Source: JAWKNZ01 sp041391425
GTDB taxonomy: Bacteria > Bdellovibrionota_B > Oligoflexia > Oligoflexales > JAWKNZ01
Direction: 5' to 3'
Assembly (NCBI GenBank): GCA_041391425.1
Contig: JAWKNZ010000027.1
Location: 1 to 24,867, forward strand
DNA length: 24,867 bases
Below the pieces are notes generated by a model that searched no databases, was not told the origin of the DNA, and was given only the letters and a program-made list of their open reading frames with translations. Of this stretch, positions 23,261-24,867 are shown piece after piece (position 1 is the first letter of the stretch; each line of letters begins with the position of its first letter). Made by a program: the position numbers and the translations under genes.

Positions 23261-23782
23261 TTGGGCAAAGACCTTGAAGATAGAATCGAAGATATTGAAG
23301 ATAAGTTAGAAGATTTTGCTGATAGAATCGAGGATTCGTTTGAGAAATTCGCCGATACGCTAAGGCTAAAAATGCATTTGGCAAAGATGGATTTTAAAGA
23401 CAGCTGGGAAAAGCTAGAGAAACAAATTGATTATATTCGCGGTGACCTCAAAGAGTTTTCCCAGGAAATCAAGCAGGAGTCGGATGAGGCTCGTTTGAAG
23501 GGGCATCTTGCTCTGATGGATGCAAAAGTTCGTTGGGAGGGGCTTCGTGAAGGCCTGGGTGATTTGATTGACTCTGTCAGTGATGGCGCCGAGAGGAAGT
23601 ACGACAACGCAAGACTGCAAGCGTCCTTAGCAAAGCTTGAAGTCCGAGAGTTGATCGACAAAACTGAATATGAAAACCGTTTTCATAAAATCGGGAAGAG
23701 CATTAAAGACGAATGGTACACCATTCTATCAAAGATTGATGAGCGAGTAGTTGATTTCATCAATCGTTTTCCTTTGAAGTAA
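23261..23782 (+). CDS. Highly charged coiled-coil protein with three internal repeats
   Basis: 173 aa from a TTG start backed by AGGAG at 23250-23254. There is no signal peptide or membrane helix. After a heptad-rich acidic start (DLEDRIEDIEDKLEDFADRIEDSFEKF) come three related segments: LRLKMHLAKMDFKDSWEKLEKQ (34-55), ARLKGHLALMDAKVRWEGLREG (77-98) and ARLQASLAKLEVRELIDKTEYE (117-138), spaced 43 and 40 residues. It should be a long amphipathic helical rod, like apolipoprotein- or tropomyosin-type repeats. I do not recognise a family. It is divergent from the P-type ATPase gene, 177 nt away, and may be a membrane-surface or partner protein of that transporter cluster. Confidence 0.75.
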   Translation: MGKDLEDRIEDIEDKLEDFADRIEDSFEKFADTLRLKMHLAKMDFKDSWEKLEKQIDYIRGDLKEFSQEIKQESDEARLKGHLALMDAKVRWEGLREGLGDLIDSVSDGAERKYDNARLQASLAKLEVRELIDKTEYENRFHKIGKSIKDEWYTILSKIDERVVDFINRFPLK

Positions 23783-23816
23783 AATTTAGTCTGAATAGAC
23801 GTTCCAGCACGAACAG

Positions 23817-23846
23817 ACTCAAGATCCAGCTTTATTTGAGTTTTTT
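23817..23846 (+). terminator. Probable intrinsic terminator of the coiled-coil gene
   Basis: ACTCAA (23817-23822) pairs with TTGAGT (23836-23841), followed by TTTTTT overlapping the end of the stem, 35 nt after the stop codon. An overlapping alternative hairpin (AGTCT at 23789-23793 with AGACT at 23815-23819, enclosing GTTC/GAAC) would compete with it. The stem is short, so the call is moderate. Confidence 0.5.
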
Positions 23847-23917
23847 AAAGAAGGGATTTAAGTCAGCCTTTGCTGAGAGTCTCTTTTGTTAGGAGGTATT
23901 CAGCACTTTCTCTAAGT

Positions 23918-24451
23918 TCAGTTAACAGAATATGAAATAAGGCTCATTGAAATATAGCCTCCTGCAAGATCCTTCATGAAGCTACGTACCAGTCCAACTC
24001 CAATACAATAATCTTCCCAATGTGTATATGTGACAAGCCGTTTTTTACGCCAGCAATTAGTAAATGTTCCTGCTGGTACCCTAACGCTATCAATTTTTCT
24101 CCATTCCGCAAAAATTCGAAACTCCTGCCATCTGTGCCCCTCCTCTAGAGGAAGGTCTAAGTTTCGATACCAAGAGCCATTGTAATGAGAATCAATAGCT
24201 CCTTGATTATTTTCACTAAGAAACCCTGAACCATAACCTGAACAAGCACTTGTTATTTTGAAAGCTATTCTTCCTGCAACCTCTTGCTCCTCAACCACTT
24301 TTGATGTGTGTTCGCCGTCAGGACACCTTGGGTAGTTAGAAGAAACTTTATAAGTCCACTCATTTTCTACTTTCAATGGAAATATCTCCATTGCCCAGGC
24401 TGTAGCACTAAAGAAGAATACTATTAATGTTCCAAGGTTAATTTTCTTCAT
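23918..24451 (-). CDS. Exported protein of unknown function with four cysteines
   Basis: 177 aa with a signal peptide (MKKINLGTLIVFFFSATAWA, cleavage near residue 20). The mature protein starts IFPLKVENEWTYKV, and has Cys43, Cys70, Cys133 and Cys149, which could form two disulfides, a VPAGTFTNCW motif and a YCIGVGLVRSFMKD motif. The pattern NEWTYKV...VPAGTF.NC...GVGLV occurs in many uncharacterised periplasmic proteins and lipoproteins of deltaproteobacteria-like organisms, but I cannot name a family or role. The ATG has AGAGAGG just upstream. A small lipoprotein gene lies 43 nt upstream on the same strand; the two may be co-transcribed. Confidence 0.75.
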   Translation of the reverse strand: MKKINLGTLIVFFFSATAWAMEIFPLKVENEWTYKVSSNYPRCPDGEHTSKVVEEQEVAGRIAFKITSACSGYGSGFLSENNQGAIDSHYNGSWYRNLDLPLEEGHRWQEFRIFAEWRKIDSVRVPAGTFTNCWRKKRLVTYTHWEDYCIGVGLVRSFMKDLAGGYISMSLISYSVN

Positions 24452-24494
24452 AAATCCTCTCTAAAAATTCTAAATCATTTCTTGATAGTCTCAA

Positions 24495-24704
24495 TCATTT
24501 CTTGTCAGCTTGAGTCTGGACAAAACCTTCATTGCCATAGCTAACATTACCTTCAGCAATGGCAAACTTATTGAACTCTTTGGTTTTGTCCTCTTCCGTT
24601 TTAAGCTCTTCAGATGGTTTTGGATATCCTTTATCCCACACTTGGACTGTACGGCAGTTTGTTAGAGTAAACATAGTGACAGCTAGAGCCAAAAATCTTA
24701 ACAT
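24495..24704 (-). CDS. Small lipoprotein
   Basis: 69 aa. MLRFLALAVTMFTLTNC is a lipoprotein-type signal with lipid-attachment Cys17 (LTNC; Asn at -1 is unusual). The remaining 52 residues are hydrophilic and probably disordered (YPKPSEELKTEEDKTKEFNK). The ATG has AGAGG about 6 nt upstream. It could be a small anchor or entericidin-like lipoprotein, but no family is recognised. It is the last gene before the window edge on this strand; 24705-24867 shows nothing clear. Confidence 0.65.
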   Translation of the reverse strand: MLRFLALAVTMFTLTNCRTVQVWDKGYPKPSEELKTEEDKTKEFNKFAIAEGNVSYGNEGFVQTQADKK

Positions 24705-24867
24705 TGCAACCTCTTATCGCTTAGCCAGCAATGGCTGGGAACATTCTAAAACCAACGAAGGATTCTAGCACAAATCCTAGTGCAGACAAATGGTTAACTT
24801 GCAAGTGGATTCTGCGGAGTGGTGGAGGATGCGTGTCAGAGGGGGTAGAAATTCTTCACCACTTTTC

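Noticed and set aside
1..24867. Insertion sequences, prophage, CRISPR arrays, tRNA or rRNA genes
   Set aside because: I found no transposase or integrase motifs, no regularly spaced direct repeats, and no recognisable tRNA or rRNA sequence on either strand.

Overview
The window is AT-rich bacterial DNA from a Gram-negative organism: there is an outer-membrane-barrel relic, several Sec and lipoprotein signal peptides, OxyR/AhpCF and Ada. One regulator resembles the TIGR02147 family, which is typical of Bdellovibrionota and relatives. With the low GC and a secreted DNase, a Bdellovibrio/Bacteriovorax-like or other predatory-lineage bacterium is my best guess, but it is an inference. I see no tRNA, rRNA, CRISPR array, insertion sequence or phage gene.

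Layout. 46-2802: a TrpG/PabA-type glutamine amidotransferase, a frameshifted outer-membrane protein, and an exported DNase I-like protein whose two halves are in swapped order (a circular permutation that keeps every catalytic residue I could check). 2900-6730: a peroxide-defence block of oxyR, ahpC with an OxyR-like tandem operator, ahpF and a DUF4442 hotdog protein. 6775-9380 (minus strand): a TIGR02147-like regulator with a promoter suggesting a leaderless mRNA, a VOC protein and a single-domain UPF0016 cation exporter in one operon, preceded by full-length ada. 9872-11926 (minus): a secreted DUF4097 beta-helix protein, then a two-gene unit of an XRE regulator and a stand-alone Lon substrate-binding domain, each with a promoter-embedded inverted repeat. 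12160-16433 (minus): a fused double GNAT enzyme whose second half resembles AAC(6')-Ib, a decayed VOC gene, a PadR regulator with its membrane-protein partner, and a DUF2269 membrane protein coupled to a flavodoxin-like quinone reductase. 16586-17490: a frameshifted TetR regulator and a 3'-truncated DUF924 gene. 17707-23782: an ion-transport cluster (CNNM/CBS protein, cardiolipin-synthase relic, TerC, frameshifted Ca2+-type P-ATPase, coiled-coil repeat protein). 23918-24704: two small exported proteins.

How it fits together. The dominant themes are oxidative and alkylation stress (OxyR, AhpC, AhpF, Ada, quinone reductase) and divalent cation handling (UPF0016, TerC, CNNM, P-type ATPase). Many genes sit in short regulator-plus-effector operons with readable inverted-repeat operators. 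An unusual number of genes are interrupted: five carry frameshifts, many in homopolymer runs, and one is truncated. Either the region is decaying or the assembly has indel errors.

The strongest candidates for something undescribed are the circularly permuted DNase (1831-2802) and the XRE plus stand-alone Lon-N pair with its operator (10817-11990).
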